The notes beneath the pieces are model-generated. The model did no database searches and was not told the DNA's origin. It saw only the letters and a program-made list of their open reading frames with translations. A program made the position numbers and the translations under genes. Positions 56,033-64,000 of a DNA stretch of 64,000 nt are shown piece by piece. Location: contig OY282519.1 in assembly GCA_958296405.1 (NCBI GenBank), positions 434,001 through 498,000 on the forward strand. Reading direction: 5' to 3'. This DNA comes from an uncultured Pseudomonadales bacterium (GTDB lineage: Bacteria; Pseudomonadota; Gammaproteobacteria; Pseudomonadales; Azotimanducaceae). How positions within the stretch are numbered: position 1 is the first letter of the stretch; each line of letters starts with the position of its first letter.

Positions 56033-57093
56033 GCCCGCTGAATCGGCGTCGCCTGCAGAACTTCAGGGCGAACCGCCGGGCGTGGCATTCGCTGCGGATT
56101 TTCTTGGCGCTGTTGATCGCGTCGCTGCTGGCAGAGTTCATCGCCAACGATCGGCCCATCGTGTTCTCGCTCGGCGGCGAGTTGCACTTTCCCGTGTTCT
56201 TCACCTACTCGGAGGCCGAGTTGGGCGGCGTGCTGGAAACCGAGGCATGGTATCGGGACCCATTCGTGATGAACCTCATCGAAGCGGATGGATGGGCCAT
56301 CTGGCCGCCCATCCCCTTCTCGTACAACACCATCGATTGGGGCATGAGGGATTTGCCGGCGCCGCCGGACGCCGTACACATCCTCGGCACCGACGGCGGA
56401 GCGGCGGATCTGTTCGCCAAGGTGTTGTATGGCTTTCGGCTTTCCGTGCTGTTTGGGCTGTCGCTCACCCTGATGAGCTCGTTCATCGGCGTGCTGGTCG
56501 GGGCGGTGCAGGGGTACTTTGGCGGCCTGACAGACCTCCTCGGCCAGCGGCTGGTGGAAATCTGGGAGGGGCTGCCCATCCTCTTCGTGCTCATCATTCT
56601 GGCCAGCGTGGTGGAGCCAAACGTGTTCTGGCTGTTGGGCATCTTGGCGCTGTTTAGCTGGATGGCCCTCGTTGGCGTGGTGCGCGCGGAGTTCCTGCGT
56701 GCCCGCAACTTTGAGTTCGTGCGGGCAGCGCAGTCTCTCGGCGTGTCCAACCTCACCATCATGCGCCGCCATGTGCTGCCGAACGCGACGGTGGCGGCGC
56801 TCACCTACCTGCCGTTCATCTTGACCGGCGCCATCACCGTGCTGACGTTCCTGGATTTCTTGGGCTTCGGCCTGCCATACGACTCGCCCTCGCTAGGGCG
56901 CCTGCTCTCCGCCGCCAAGGCGAACCTGCAGGCGCCTTGGATCGGCATCACGGTGTTCGTGACGCTGGCGCTGTTGCTGACGTTGGTGATCTTCGTTGGC
57001 GAAGGGGTGCGCGACGCCCTCGATCCGCGCCGCGCCATTGGTTTGGGCGGCGGCACCCCGGCGGAGCCGGTGCAACTGCAGGCTGGCCAGTAA
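56029..57093 (+). CDS. yejE: ABC transporter permease YejE
   Basis: A 354-residue permease. The YejE-type N-terminal helix and periplasmic loop carry FIANDRPIVFSLGGELHFPV and LGTDGGAADLFAKVLYG. The EAA motif is FLRARNFEFVRAAQSLGVSN (~222-241), followed by the typical PNATVAALTYLPFIL. Overlap with yejB indicates coupled translation. The ATPase gene yejF, usually next, is absent: the neighbour is a minus-strand LLM gene. The transporter must borrow an ATPase from elsewhere or be incomplete here. Confidence 0.88.
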   Translation: MSPLNRRRLQNFRANRRAWHSLRIFLALLIASLLAEFIANDRPIVFSLGGELHFPVFFTYSEAELGGVLETEAWYRDPFVMNLIEADGWAIWPPIPFSYNTIDWGMRDLPAPPDAVHILGTDGGAADLFAKVLYGFRLSVLFGLSLTLMSSFIGVLVGAVQGYFGGLTDLLGQRLVEIWEGLPILFVLIILASVVEPNVFWLLGILALFSWMALVGVVRAEFLRARNFEFVRAAQSLGVSNLTIMRRHVLPNATVAALTYLPFILTGAITVLTFLDFLGFGLPYDSPSLGRLLSAAKANLQAPWIGITVFVTLALLLTLVIFVGEGVRDALDPRRAIGLGGGTPAEPVQLQAGQ

Positions 57094-57144
57094 GGCGCTT
57101 CAAGAGCCGGAGCGCGAGGCGGGCCGGGAGCGCCGCGGCGCCGG

Positions 57145-58068
57145 TCAGTTCATGTTGGCGACGTCCGGCAGCACTTGCTCAATCAACAGCCGTGTCTGCG
57201 TCAGCATGTCTGCCGTGCCAGCGGCGATCGGGCGCAGGATGAACTTGTGGGCGCCGGCGGCGCGAAAGCCGTTCAGCAACGCCAAGACGGCGTCGCGCCC
57301 GCCCACCGCTGTGTAGGCATCCGGCGGCTTGCCAAGCAGGCGCGTCAAGCCCGCGTTGTGCTGTTGCACGATCGGTTCGTCGGCGTTGCCGAAGCGGTAG
57401 CTGAAGCCGGCGCCGAAGTGGTCGATGTCGATGTGCCGGCCACATTCGGCGGCCTTCTCCTTGATGGCGCGGATGACAGGGCCAATTTTGTCGGCGGGTT
57501 CGATGCCGGCCTGCCAGCCCGTGCCCCAGCGCGCCGTGCGTTCGATGGCCTTGGCGGCGCTGCCGCCGATCCACAACGGCATGGGCCGCTGCATGGGCTT
57601 GGGCGCGATGGTGGCCTCGTCGAGGCGCACGAACTCGCCGTGCATGGTCACTGCGTCTTCGGTCCACAAGCGGGTGAGCGCCTGCAGCTTTTCGTCCATG
57701 CGGCGGCCGCGGCCCTGGGTGGGCGAGCCGGTGGCGGCATAGTCCCGCGAGCGGGCGCTGCCCAAGCCGAACGCCGGCAGCAGGCGGCCTTCGGAGAGCA
57801 CGTCGATGGTGGCGCACTGCTTCGCCGTCAACACCGCATCGCGCAGCCCAAGGCTCGCCACGTTCATGCCGAACTTGAGCCGCCGCGTGGCGCCGGCGAG
57901 GGCCGCCATCACGCTCATGCACTCCAAATTGTCCGCACCGGAAATCAGCCGGTCGGATTGCCAGATCGAATCCAGGCCGCCACGCTCGCATAGATCCACC
58001 CACTTCCAGAAGCCTCTGGCGTCCTCAAAGGGGAAGTTGGCGATGCCGATGCCGGCGCTGATGGTCAT
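57145..58068 (-). CDS. LLM class flavin-dependent oxidoreductase
   Basis: A 307-residue luciferase-like monooxygenase fold. Typical segments are WVDLCERGGLDSIWQSDRL, LKFGMNVASLGLRDAVLTAK (~65-84) and GRLLPAFGLGSARSRDYAA, followed by MPLWIGGSAAKAIERTARWG. Cofactor (FMN or F420) and substrate cannot be read. ATG 58068 is used. It is convergent with yejE and divergent from the ATPase gene at 58282. Confidence 0.85.
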   Translation of the reverse strand: MTISAGIGIANFPFEDARGFWKWVDLCERGGLDSIWQSDRLISGADNLECMSVMAALAGATRRLKFGMNVASLGLRDAVLTAKQCATIDVLSEGRLLPAFGLGSARSRDYAATGSPTQGRGRRMDEKLQALTRLWTEDAVTMHGEFVRLDEATIAPKPMQRPMPLWIGGSAAKAIERTARWGTGWQAGIEPADKIGPVIRAIKEKAAECGRHIDIDHFGAGFSYRFGNADEPIVQQHNAGLTRLLGKPPDAYTAVGGRDAVLALLNGFRAAGAHKFILRPIAAGTADMLTQTRLLIEQVLPDVANMN

Positions 58069-58198
58069 GGCGAGAACCTAAGAAAACTCGCCAACACCTT
58101 CCATCAGATCACCCGGCAAAGCAATAGCGGGCGCTCTCGCGCGCGGACGGACAGCGCTTGGCGGGCGCGTATGGCAGGCCTGTGATTCCCGCAATCAA

Positions 58199-58275
58199 TG
58201 GAACATCTAACACTGGAACATCAATCGTTGTACCCGAATACTAGGTTCCAATGATTTCGGGCAATGCGCTATCAT
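58199..58275 (+). promoter_or_regulatory. repeats and promoter-like elements before the STAND-like ATPase
   Basis: TGGAACATC occurs twice (58199-58207, 58214-58222), 15 bases apart. An inverted partner GTTCCA lies at 58245-58250, making a possible operator. TTCCAA (58246-58251) and TATCAT (58270-58275), 18 bases apart, could be -35 and -10. The -10 is only six bases before ATG 58282, again allowing a leaderless message. Suggestive but unproven. Confidence 0.35.
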
Positions 58276-58281
58276 CTCAGG

Positions 58282-59433
58282 ATGGCGGACGCACCCGATC
58301 TCTTCCCACTAGGCGTGGCCACCGGCGTCGCCCACTGCAACCGCGCCGCGGAACAAGCCGAACTCAAGCGCAACATCCTCGCTGGTGACCACACTTGGCT
58401 TTGGGGGCGTCGCCGGATGGGCAAGACCAGCCTGATTGAACAGGTCGTCACGGCGCTCACCCACGGCCGGCGCAAGGTGGCCGCGGCGGCCATGGACCTG
58501 CTCGTCGTGCATGACGCCGAAGACTTTGCGGCGCGGTTGCGCACCTTGGTGGAGAGCGTGAGCGCCCAACTCGTGCCAGCGCGTCGCAAGTCCGGCGGCA
58601 AATTGGCCGAGGCGTTCAGCGCACTCAACCCGCAGTTCTCGGTCGGCGCCATGGGCTTGGGAGTGAAGCTGGCGCCATCGGCGCGGCCGGAGCAGGGTGT
58701 CGCGGAACTGCTGTTGGGGCTTGATCGGGCGGCCGGCCTGCACGGGCGCCGCGTCGTTGTGGTGTTCGATGAGTTTCAGCAACTCGGCGCGCTGCAGCCC
58801 AGCAGCGCCCAACGGAGCTTGGAGGGGGCGGTGCGGCACGCCGTGGAGCGGGCGCACCATGTCTCCTACATCTTTGCCGGCAGCCAAAGGCACCTATTGG
58901 CGGCGATGTTCGAGGACGAAGCCAGGCCGCTCTACCGCTTGTGCAGAAAGATGACGCTTGGGCGCATCGGCGCCGCCGAGTACGCCGCGTTCCTGCGCCA
59001 AGCCAGCGCGTGTTGGCAGCGTCCTATCACCGCCGAAGCCAGCGACCGGATACTGGCCCTCACCGCTCGCCACCCCCACTACGTCAACGCCCTTTGCGCC
59101 CGGCTGTGGAGCGCCAGGCAACCGCCGACGCCGGCGGCCGCGGAGAGCGCTTGGGCACGCATCGTCGAGGAGGACCAGCGCGTCGCCGCGCACCAAGTGC
59201 TGCGGCTGCCTTCCAGCCAACGCGCCCTGCTGAAGGCCATCGCCGCGGTGGAGGGCGGCGTGCGGCACCCGGCATCGCTCGCGTTCCTGGCGCCGCTGCG
59301 GTTGCCGACGTCCACCGGCAACCGCGCCAAGGAACTGCTGGAACAGGAGGACTTCATTCGCCAAGAGCGCGATGGGCGTTGGACGTTGGTGGACCCAGTG
59401 CTCACCGGCTATCTACGCGGCCTCGCCAAGTAG
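58282..59433 (+). CDS. AAA ATPase of the archaeal-ATPase/STAND-like type
   Basis: 383 residues. Walker A is WGRRRMGKTSLIEQ (~41-54) and Walker B VVVVFDEFQQLG (~154-165), followed by sensor-like SYIFAGSQRH. The C-terminal ~110 residues include a winged-helix region (LPSSQRALLKAIAAVEGG and DPVLTGYLRGL). This resembles COG1672-type predicted ATPases, whose roles range from regulation to defence. The start could also be ATG 58264 (six codons earlier). Single gene, convergent with recQ. Confidence 0.75.
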   Translation: MADAPDLFPLGVATGVAHCNRAAEQAELKRNILAGDHTWLWGRRRMGKTSLIEQVVTALTHGRRKVAAAAMDLLVVHDAEDFAARLRTLVESVSAQLVPARRKSGGKLAEAFSALNPQFSVGAMGLGVKLAPSARPEQGVAELLLGLDRAAGLHGRRVVVVFDEFQQLGALQPSSAQRSLEGAVRHAVERAHHVSYIFAGSQRHLLAAMFEDEARPLYRLCRKMTLGRIGAAEYAAFLRQASACWQRPITAEASDRILALTARHPHYVNALCARLWSARQPPTPAAAESAWARIVEEDQRVAAHQVLRLPSSQRALLKAIAAVEGGVRHPASLAFLAPLRLPTSTGNRAKELLEQEDFIRQERDGRWTLVDPVLTGYLRGLAK

Positions 59434-59457
59434 GTTCATGCGCCAGACGGCGCCGCC

Positions 59458-61281
59458 TCACTGCGTGGCCACATCGGCCGCTTCGGCATCCCGCCAGCGG
59501 CGCAGCACGTCCAGGAAGGCGGCGCCGTAGCGGTCCAGCTTGGCTTGGCCAACGCCGTGCAATTGCAGCAACGCCGCTGGGGTGGCCGGTTGTTGGCGCG
59601 CCATCTCGTGCAGCGTGGCGTCGTGGAAGATGACATAGGGCGGCACGTTCGCCGCCTCGGCCAAGCGTCGGCGCTCTTCCCGCAATGCCTCCCACAGGGC
59701 CGGCGGCATGTCTGCCGGCACCTCTGAACGCTTGCGCGCGGCCGCCGCCGGGCGCTGCGGCGATGCGTCTTCACGCAGGTGAACGCGCTCTTCGCCGCGC
59801 AGCAACGGCCTCGCTTTCGGCGTGAGCGAGAGGGCGCCATAGCGTCTGGCGTCGGTGTGCAGGTAGCCGCGCACCAGCAGTTGCCGCAGCACGGAGCGCC
59901 ACTGCCGGTCCGAGAGCTCGGCGCCGATGCCGAAGGTGCTCAAGCGCTCGTGGCGATGTTGCCGCGCCTTCGCGGTGTCCTTGCCGCGCAGCACATCGAT
60001 GATGTGCCCGGCGCCGAAGAACTGACCGGTGCGGTAGATGCACGACAGGAGCTTCTGCGCCGCCACGGTGCCATCCCAAGTGCGCGGCGGATCAAGGCAG
60101 GTGTCGCAGTTGCCGCAATCTGCAGGCAGCGCGTCGCCAAAGTGGGCGAGCAGCGAGCGGCGGCGGCATGTCGTCACCTCGCACCAGCCGAGCAGGGCGT
60201 CCAAGCGCGCCCGTTCAACCCGTTTTTGTTCCGCGCCGGCTTCGGATTGATCGAGCAACTGCGCGAGCCGCACCACATCCTGCAAGCCGTAGATCATCCA
60301 CGCCTCGGCAGGTTCCCCGTCGCGCCCGGCGCGGCCCGTCTCTTGGTAATACGCTTCCACGCTCTTCGGCAGGTCGATGTGGGCGACGAAGCGCGCGTCT
60401 GGCTTGTCGATGCCCATGCCGAAAGCGATGGTGGCGACGATGATCACGCCGTCTTCGCGCAGAAAGCGCGCTTGATGGGCGGCGCGCTCAGCGGCTGGCA
60501 TGCCGGCGTGGTAAGGCAATGCGTCAAACCCGCGCTCGCGCAGCATGGCCGCCGTCTCGTCCACGCGGCGGCGCGTCATCGCGTAAACGATGCCGGCGCG
60601 GCCGGCGTGGCGCTCCAAGAACGCAACCAGTTGTTCGCGTGGCTGCGTCTTGGCCTGCACCACGTAGCGAATGTTGGGGCGATCGAAGCCGCGCACGAAG
60701 CGTTGCGCGTTGCGCAGCGCGAGGCGGGCGAGGATCTCTTCGCGGGTGTCGGCGTCCGCGGTGGCGGTGAGCGCGAGGCGGGGCACGCCCGGAAAGCGCT
60801 CGGCCAAGACATTGAGGCCCAAGTAGTCCTGCCGGAAGTCGTGCCCCCACTGCGAAACGCAGTGCGCTTCGTCGATGGCGATGAGCGCCACCTCGGCGCC
60901 CGTCAGCAAGTTCAGCGTCTCTTCCTGCAGCAGGCGCTCCGGCGCGAGATAGAGGAGGTCGAGCCGCCCGCCGAGCGCCGCGTCCAGCACCGCGCGCTGT
61001 TCCGCATAGGGCAAGGTTGAATTAAGGAACGCGGCGCGGGCGCCGAGCTGCCGGAGCGCGGCTACCTGATCTTGCATGAGGGCGATGAGCGGCGAGACGA
61101 TGAGGCCCACGCCGGGGCGGATCATCGCCGGCAGCTGATAGCAGAGAGACTTGCCGCCGCCCGTTGGCATCAACACCAAGGCGTCGCCGCCGGCGAGCAC
61201 TTGGGCGATGATGTCCGCTTGGCCGCCGCGAAACTCGGAGTAGCCGTAAACCTCGCGCAGCAGCGCGCCGGCGCGCTCCAT
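59458..61281 (-). CDS. recQ: ATP-dependent DNA helicase RecQ
   Basis: 607 residues. Motif 0/I region [13 protein letters not shown] with [15 protein letters not shown] (~40-54), [17 protein letters not shown] (~140-156), ALTATAD, and GRAGRDG (~320). The RecQ C-terminal zinc cysteines are in CEVTTCRRR and [11 protein letters not shown]. An HRDC domain ends the protein (~525-600, [17 protein letters not shown]). It unwinds DNA 3' to 5' in recombination and fork repair. ATG 61281 lies ten bases after the stop of the acyl-CoA dehydrogenase gene. Confidence 0.95.
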   Translation of the reverse strand: MERAGALLREVYGYSEFRGGQADIIAQVLAGGDALVLMPTGGGKSLCYQLPAMIRPGVGLIVSPLIALMQDQVAALRQLGARAAFLNSTLPYAEQRAVLDAALGGRLDLLYLAPERLLQEETLNLLTGAEVALIAIDEAHCVSQWGHDFRQDYLGLNVLAERFPGVPRLALTATADADTREEILARLALRNAQRFVRGFDRPNIRYVVQAKTQPREQLVAFLERHAGRAGIVYAMTRRRVDETAAMLRERGFDALPYHAGMPAAERAAHQARFLREDGVIIVATIAFGMGIDKPDARFVAHIDLPKSVEAYYQETGRAGRDGEPAEAWMIYGLQDVVRLAQLLDQSEAGAEQKRVERARLDALLGWCEVTTCRRRSLLAHFGDALPADCGNCDTCLDPPRTWDGTVAAQKLLSCIYRTGQFFGAGHIIDVLRGKDTAKARQHRHERLSTFGIGAELSDRQWRSVLRQLLVRGYLHTDARRYGALSLTPKARPLLRGEERVHLREDASPQRPAAAARKRSEVPADMPPALWEALREERRRLAEAANVPPYVIFHDATLHEMARQQPATPAALLQLHGVGQAKLDRYGAAFLDVLRRWRDAEAADVATQ

Positions 61282-61291
61282 CACGTCGCGT

Positions 61292-62383
61292 TCAGGGCGC
61301 GGCGACCCAGCCTTGCGCCGCCGCCGCTTCTTGGCGCACCAGCTCCGGCGCGCCCAACATCTGCCGGTTCCAGCCGATGCGCTTGAACCAGTAGTGCAGC
61401 CCCAACAGGTCTGTGAAGCCCATGCCGCCATGCACCTCGGTGGCGGTGCGCGCGATGAAGCGGCCCGCTTCGCCCAGATGCGCCTTGGCGTGGCAAGCCA
61501 TCGCCCGCGCCTCGTCAGGAATCGCCTGCTGCGCGTGCGCCGCATACCAGACGAGCGCGCGGCACGGCTCCAACGCCGCGGCCATTTCCGCGCACAAGTG
61601 CTTCACCGCTTGGAAGGAACCAATCACGCGGTTGAACTGACGCCGCTCCTTGGCGTACTCCACCGCCTTGTCGAACATGGCCTGCGCGGCGCCGAGGGTG
61701 TCCGCGGCAAGGGCGACGCGGCCGGCGTCGATGGTCGCCTGCAACGCCTCGCCTTGGCCAGCGGCGCCGGGCAGCGGTTCCGCCGGCGTGTCATCAAACT
61801 GCAACGCCGTGACGGCGCGGGTGCGGTCGATGGTCGGCAACGCCGTTGCTTCGACGTGTTCGCCAAGCACCAGATGCAAGGCGCCGGCGGTGTCTGCGAC
61901 GATGCAGGCTTGTGCCGCAGCGCCATCGAGGACGAACATCGCCTTGCCGCGCAGCCGTCCCGCAACAGCCTCGACCCCTGCCCCCTCGCGGGCGCCGACG
62001 TGCTCAGTGACGGCCACGGCCACCACCGCATCGCCGGCCGCCATGCGGGGCAGCCAAGCCTCCCGCTGCGCTTCGCTGCCGGCGGCCAACAATGCCGCCG
62101 GCGCCATCACCGCGGTGGCGGTGAACGGCACCGGCGCCGCGGCGGCGCCCAAGCACTCGGCGATGATCGCGGCGTCCAACAGCGACAATCCCACGCCGCC
62201 GTATGCCTCGGGGATCAGCGCGCCGTGGATGCCGAGGTCTCGAAGGCCGTCCCAGATGTCGCTTGGGCGGGTGTCGCCGGCATCGGCGGCGGCGCGCACC
62301 CGGTCCAACGGGCAGGCCGCGGCCAGGAAGCCGGCGAGGCTCTGTTGCAGCAGCCGCTGCTCTTCGGTGAGGCCGAACTCCAT
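61292..62383 (-). CDS. acyl-CoA dehydrogenase family protein (second subunit type)
   Basis: A 363-residue FAD-linked acyl-CoA dehydrogenase. [20 protein letters not shown] is the N-terminal helix; later come [21 protein letters not shown] (~255) and [17 protein letters not shown] (~325). The start ATG 62383 shares its A with the stop of the preceding dehydrogenase (TAATG), so the two are translated together and may form a heteromer, as known for paired FadE proteins of steroid or branched-acid catabolism. Confidence 0.87.
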   Translation of the reverse strand: MEFGLTEEQRLLQQSLAGFLAAACPLDRVRAAADAGDTRPSDIWDGLRDLGIHGALIPEAYGGVGLSLLDAAIIAECLGAAAAPVPFTATAVMAPAALLAAGSEAQREAWLPRMAAGDAVVAVAVTEHVGAREGAGVEAVAGRLRGKAMFVLDGAAAQACIVADTAGALHLVLGEHVEATALPTIDRTRAVTALQFDDTPAEPLPGAAGQGEALQATIDAGRVALAADTLGAAQAMFDKAVEYAKERRQFNRVIGSFQAVKHLCAEMAAALEPCRALVWYAAHAQQAIPDEARAMACHAKAHLGEAGRFIARTATEVHGGMGFTDLLGLHYWFKRIGWNRQMLGAPELVRQEAAAAQGWVAAP

Positions 62384-63618
62384 TACGCGGCGCCTTCTTG
62401 GCGTTGCGCTGCCTTCGGCTCCTTGGGCAGGCCGAGGGCGCGCTCGCCGATCATGTTCTTCTGAATCTGGGCGGTGCCGCCGCCGATGATGAGCCCCAAA
62501 TCCAACATGTAGCGTTGCTGCCAAGCGCCGGCATCGCGCAGGTGCGGGTTGGCATCCGTCGGGTCTGGCGCGACGCCGGCGGCGGGATACAAGGTGCCCA
62601 ACTCGCCCAGCAAGTCGATGGCGAGGGCGTCCATCTGATGATTGAGCTCGCAGCCGTTCAGCTTGACGATCCAACGTGGCAGCCCGGCCTCCTCGCCCTT
62701 GATGGCGTGGCTCAACACCCGCATGCCGTTGAACTTCATCGCCAGCATTTGCCCCTGCAGCTTGAGGAGCCGGTCTCGATACGCCGGATGCTCCATCAGC
62801 GGCCGCCCGTCGAGCGTCTCGTTCGTCATCATGGCGACGATGCGCCGAAAGCGGTTCTCGGCAACGTTCGGGTCTCCCAGGCCGCCGCGCTCGTGCTTCA
62901 AGGTGGCGTTGGCGACGAACCAGCCTTCACCGCGCTTGCCGACGATCTGGCTCGTTGGCACGCGCACGTCCGTGAAGAACACCTCGTTGAAGGTGGCCTC
63001 GCCCGTCATCGTCACCAACGGGCGCACCTCGATGCCGGGGGTGTCCATGGGAAACAGCAGGTAGCTGATGCCCTGATGCTTCGGCGCATCCGGTTCGGTG
63101 CGCACGAGGCAGAACATCATGTCGGCGTAATGAGCGCCGGAGGTCCAGATCTTTTGGCCGTTGATGACGAACTCGTCGCCATCCACATGCGCCTTCGTTG
63201 CCAGCGACGCCAGGTCTGACCCGGAGCCCGGCTCCGAATAGCCTTGGCACCAGAGCATGTCGCCACGCACCGTCGGCGCGATGTAGGCGCGCTTCTGCTC
63301 TTCCGTGCCCAACTCCAACAAGGTGGGCACCAGCCGGTTGTCGCCGTCGTGGCCGCCTAGGATGTCGGCGTTGCCGAACTCCTCCGCAATGATGTGAGAC
63401 TTGAGGATGTCCGGCTCAGCCCCGTAGCCGCCGTATTCCTTGGGAATGGACCGCGCCGCGTAGCCGTGTTCGATCAGCAGCCGTTGCCATTGGCGGGCGC
63501 GTTCGTCCGGTGGGCCGCGGCGCCCGAACGCCGGCGGCGCTTGGTGGCCGTGCGCTTCGATGAACTCCCGCACTTCGGCGCGGAACGCTTCGTGCTCTGG
63601 GCTATGGGATAGCAGCAA
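62383..63618 (-). CDS. acyl-CoA dehydrogenase family protein (first subunit type)
   Basis: A 411-residue acyl-CoA dehydrogenase. QGYSEPGSGSDLASL (~131-145), GDEFVINGQKIWTSGAHYAD (~154-173) and the C-terminal GGGTAQIQKNMIGERALGLP are family signatures. The TTG start at 63618 is preferred because GGAGGGGG stands seven bases upstream and no ATG is near. It leads the coupled pair with the downstream dehydrogenase, with recQ following. Confidence 0.88.
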   Translation of the reverse strand: MLLSHSPEHEAFRAEVREFIEAHGHQAPPAFGRRGPPDERARQWQRLLIEHGYAARSIPKEYGGYGAEPDILKSHIIAEEFGNADILGGHDGDNRLVPTLLELGTEEQKRAYIAPTVRGDMLWCQGYSEPGSGSDLASLATKAHVDGDEFVINGQKIWTSGAHYADMMFCLVRTEPDAPKHQGISYLLFPMDTPGIEVRPLVTMTGEATFNEVFFTDVRVPTSQIVGKRGEGWFVANATLKHERGGLGDPNVAENRFRRIVAMMTNETLDGRPLMEHPAYRDRLLKLQGQMLAMKFNGMRVLSHAIKGEEAGLPRWIVKLNGCELNHQMDALAIDLLGELGTLYPAAGVAPDPTDANPHLRDAGAWQQRYMLDLGLIIGGGTAQIQKNMIGERALGLPKEPKAAQRQEGAA

Positions 63619-63630
63619 GGTTCCCCCTCC

Positions 63631-63819
63631 TCACTCGTCGATGGCATCGCGCTGCGTGTTGCTTGGCGGCGGGGCGCCGGCAGCGCCGCTCGGCGGCGAG
63701 TGATCTTCCGCCGGCAGCGCGCGCACGAAGCGCCATGCAAGGTAAAGCCCACCGAGCCCGACCAAAACGCCGAAGCTCGTGATGATGATGGCGCCGATGA
63801 TGTCCTCCCGCTCGCCAAC
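63631..63819 (-). other. small single-helix membrane ORF without a clear start
   Basis: The frame from about 63819 down to TGA at 63631-63633 reads EREDIIGAIIITSFGVLVG, then a basic LAWRFVRALPAEDH and a Pro-rich tail ending TQRDAIDE: one membrane helix and a cytoplasmic tail. It looks like real coding sequence but has no ATG, GTG or TTG in frame before the helix, so a frameshift or sequencing error near its 5' end is likely. It ends 12 bases before the acyl-CoA dehydrogenase start. Confidence 0.35.
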
Positions 63820-64000
63820 ATGCGCGGCGCCGCTTCACGACGCTTGCGCTGGCCCCAATTCTCGCCCATTTGGCGCGCGAACGGGCCTTTCGCGTGGCCG
63901 CCGGGTTCCGCCGGGTGCCGCGTTGGTGGCAGCCAGCGCCCTAGAAGTGGTCTGGGCAATGTGGCGCATGTTGCGTCGCAAACAGCGCATCGAGCGCTTG

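Overview
This window is high-GC bacterial DNA with tightly packed genes, short TGATG, ATGA and GTGA overlaps, and frequent GTG starts. The gene set includes a complete SUF iron-sulfur operon with sufT and sufE, Yej-type peptide import genes, RecQ, an Lhr-type helicase, fatty-acid CoA enzymes, LLM oxidoreductases and a PhyH dioxygenase. There is also a dense stock of toxin-antitoxin and restriction-like genes. This suggests an uncultured proteobacterium, perhaps gammaproteobacterial and marine or host-associated. That assignment is inference, because no rRNA gene is present.

Left part (1-12 kb): a cut-off glutathione-dependent formaldehyde dehydrogenase, a SulP anion transporter, an acyl-CoA synthetase and an M20 amidohydrolase. 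These are followed by two different gamma-glutamylcyclotransferases that flank a HEPN module whose small partner gene has been duplicated in tandem. Next come a GFA protein, a decayed and an intact D-threonine-aldolase-like gene, and an ImmA/DUF4411 toxin-antitoxin pair.

12-17.4 kb: a minus-strand cell-envelope cluster. It comprises a secreted metzincin-LRR protein of 1023 residues preceded by a run of 22 G on its coding strand, a membrane protein, and an anchored FnIII/coiled-coil/OmpA-like protein.

17.5-23.6 kb: the operon sufB-C-D-S-A-T-E, behind a candidate IscR type 1 site, with a possibly leaderless sufB. 23.9-30.7 kb: an Lhr-type helicase, a double MmcQ-domain protein, a D-2-hydroxyacid dehydrogenase and a cytidylyltransferase.

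31-48 kb is the accessory zone. It opens with a three-gene operon on the minus strand: a DUF262 protein, an AAA ATPase with a DUF3696-like tail, and an unnamed 319-residue protein. A decayed transposase end and tRNA-Arg(CCG) follow, then housekeeping genes. After these come an unknown protein, a frameshifted N6-adenine methylase with a half-size specificity subunit, and a minus-strand operon of an N6 methylase, a small membrane protein and two PD-(D/E)XK nuclease-like proteins. The zone closes with an IS5-type remnant and an AbiEi/AbiEii pair. The DUF262 operon and the methylase/two-nuclease operon are the best candidates here for undescribed defence systems.

48-64 kb: metabolic genes (CoA transferase, VOC, SDR, PhyH and LLM enzymes), yejABE without a neighbouring ATPase gene, an orphan STAND-like ATPase, recQ and a coupled pair of acyl-CoA dehydrogenases.
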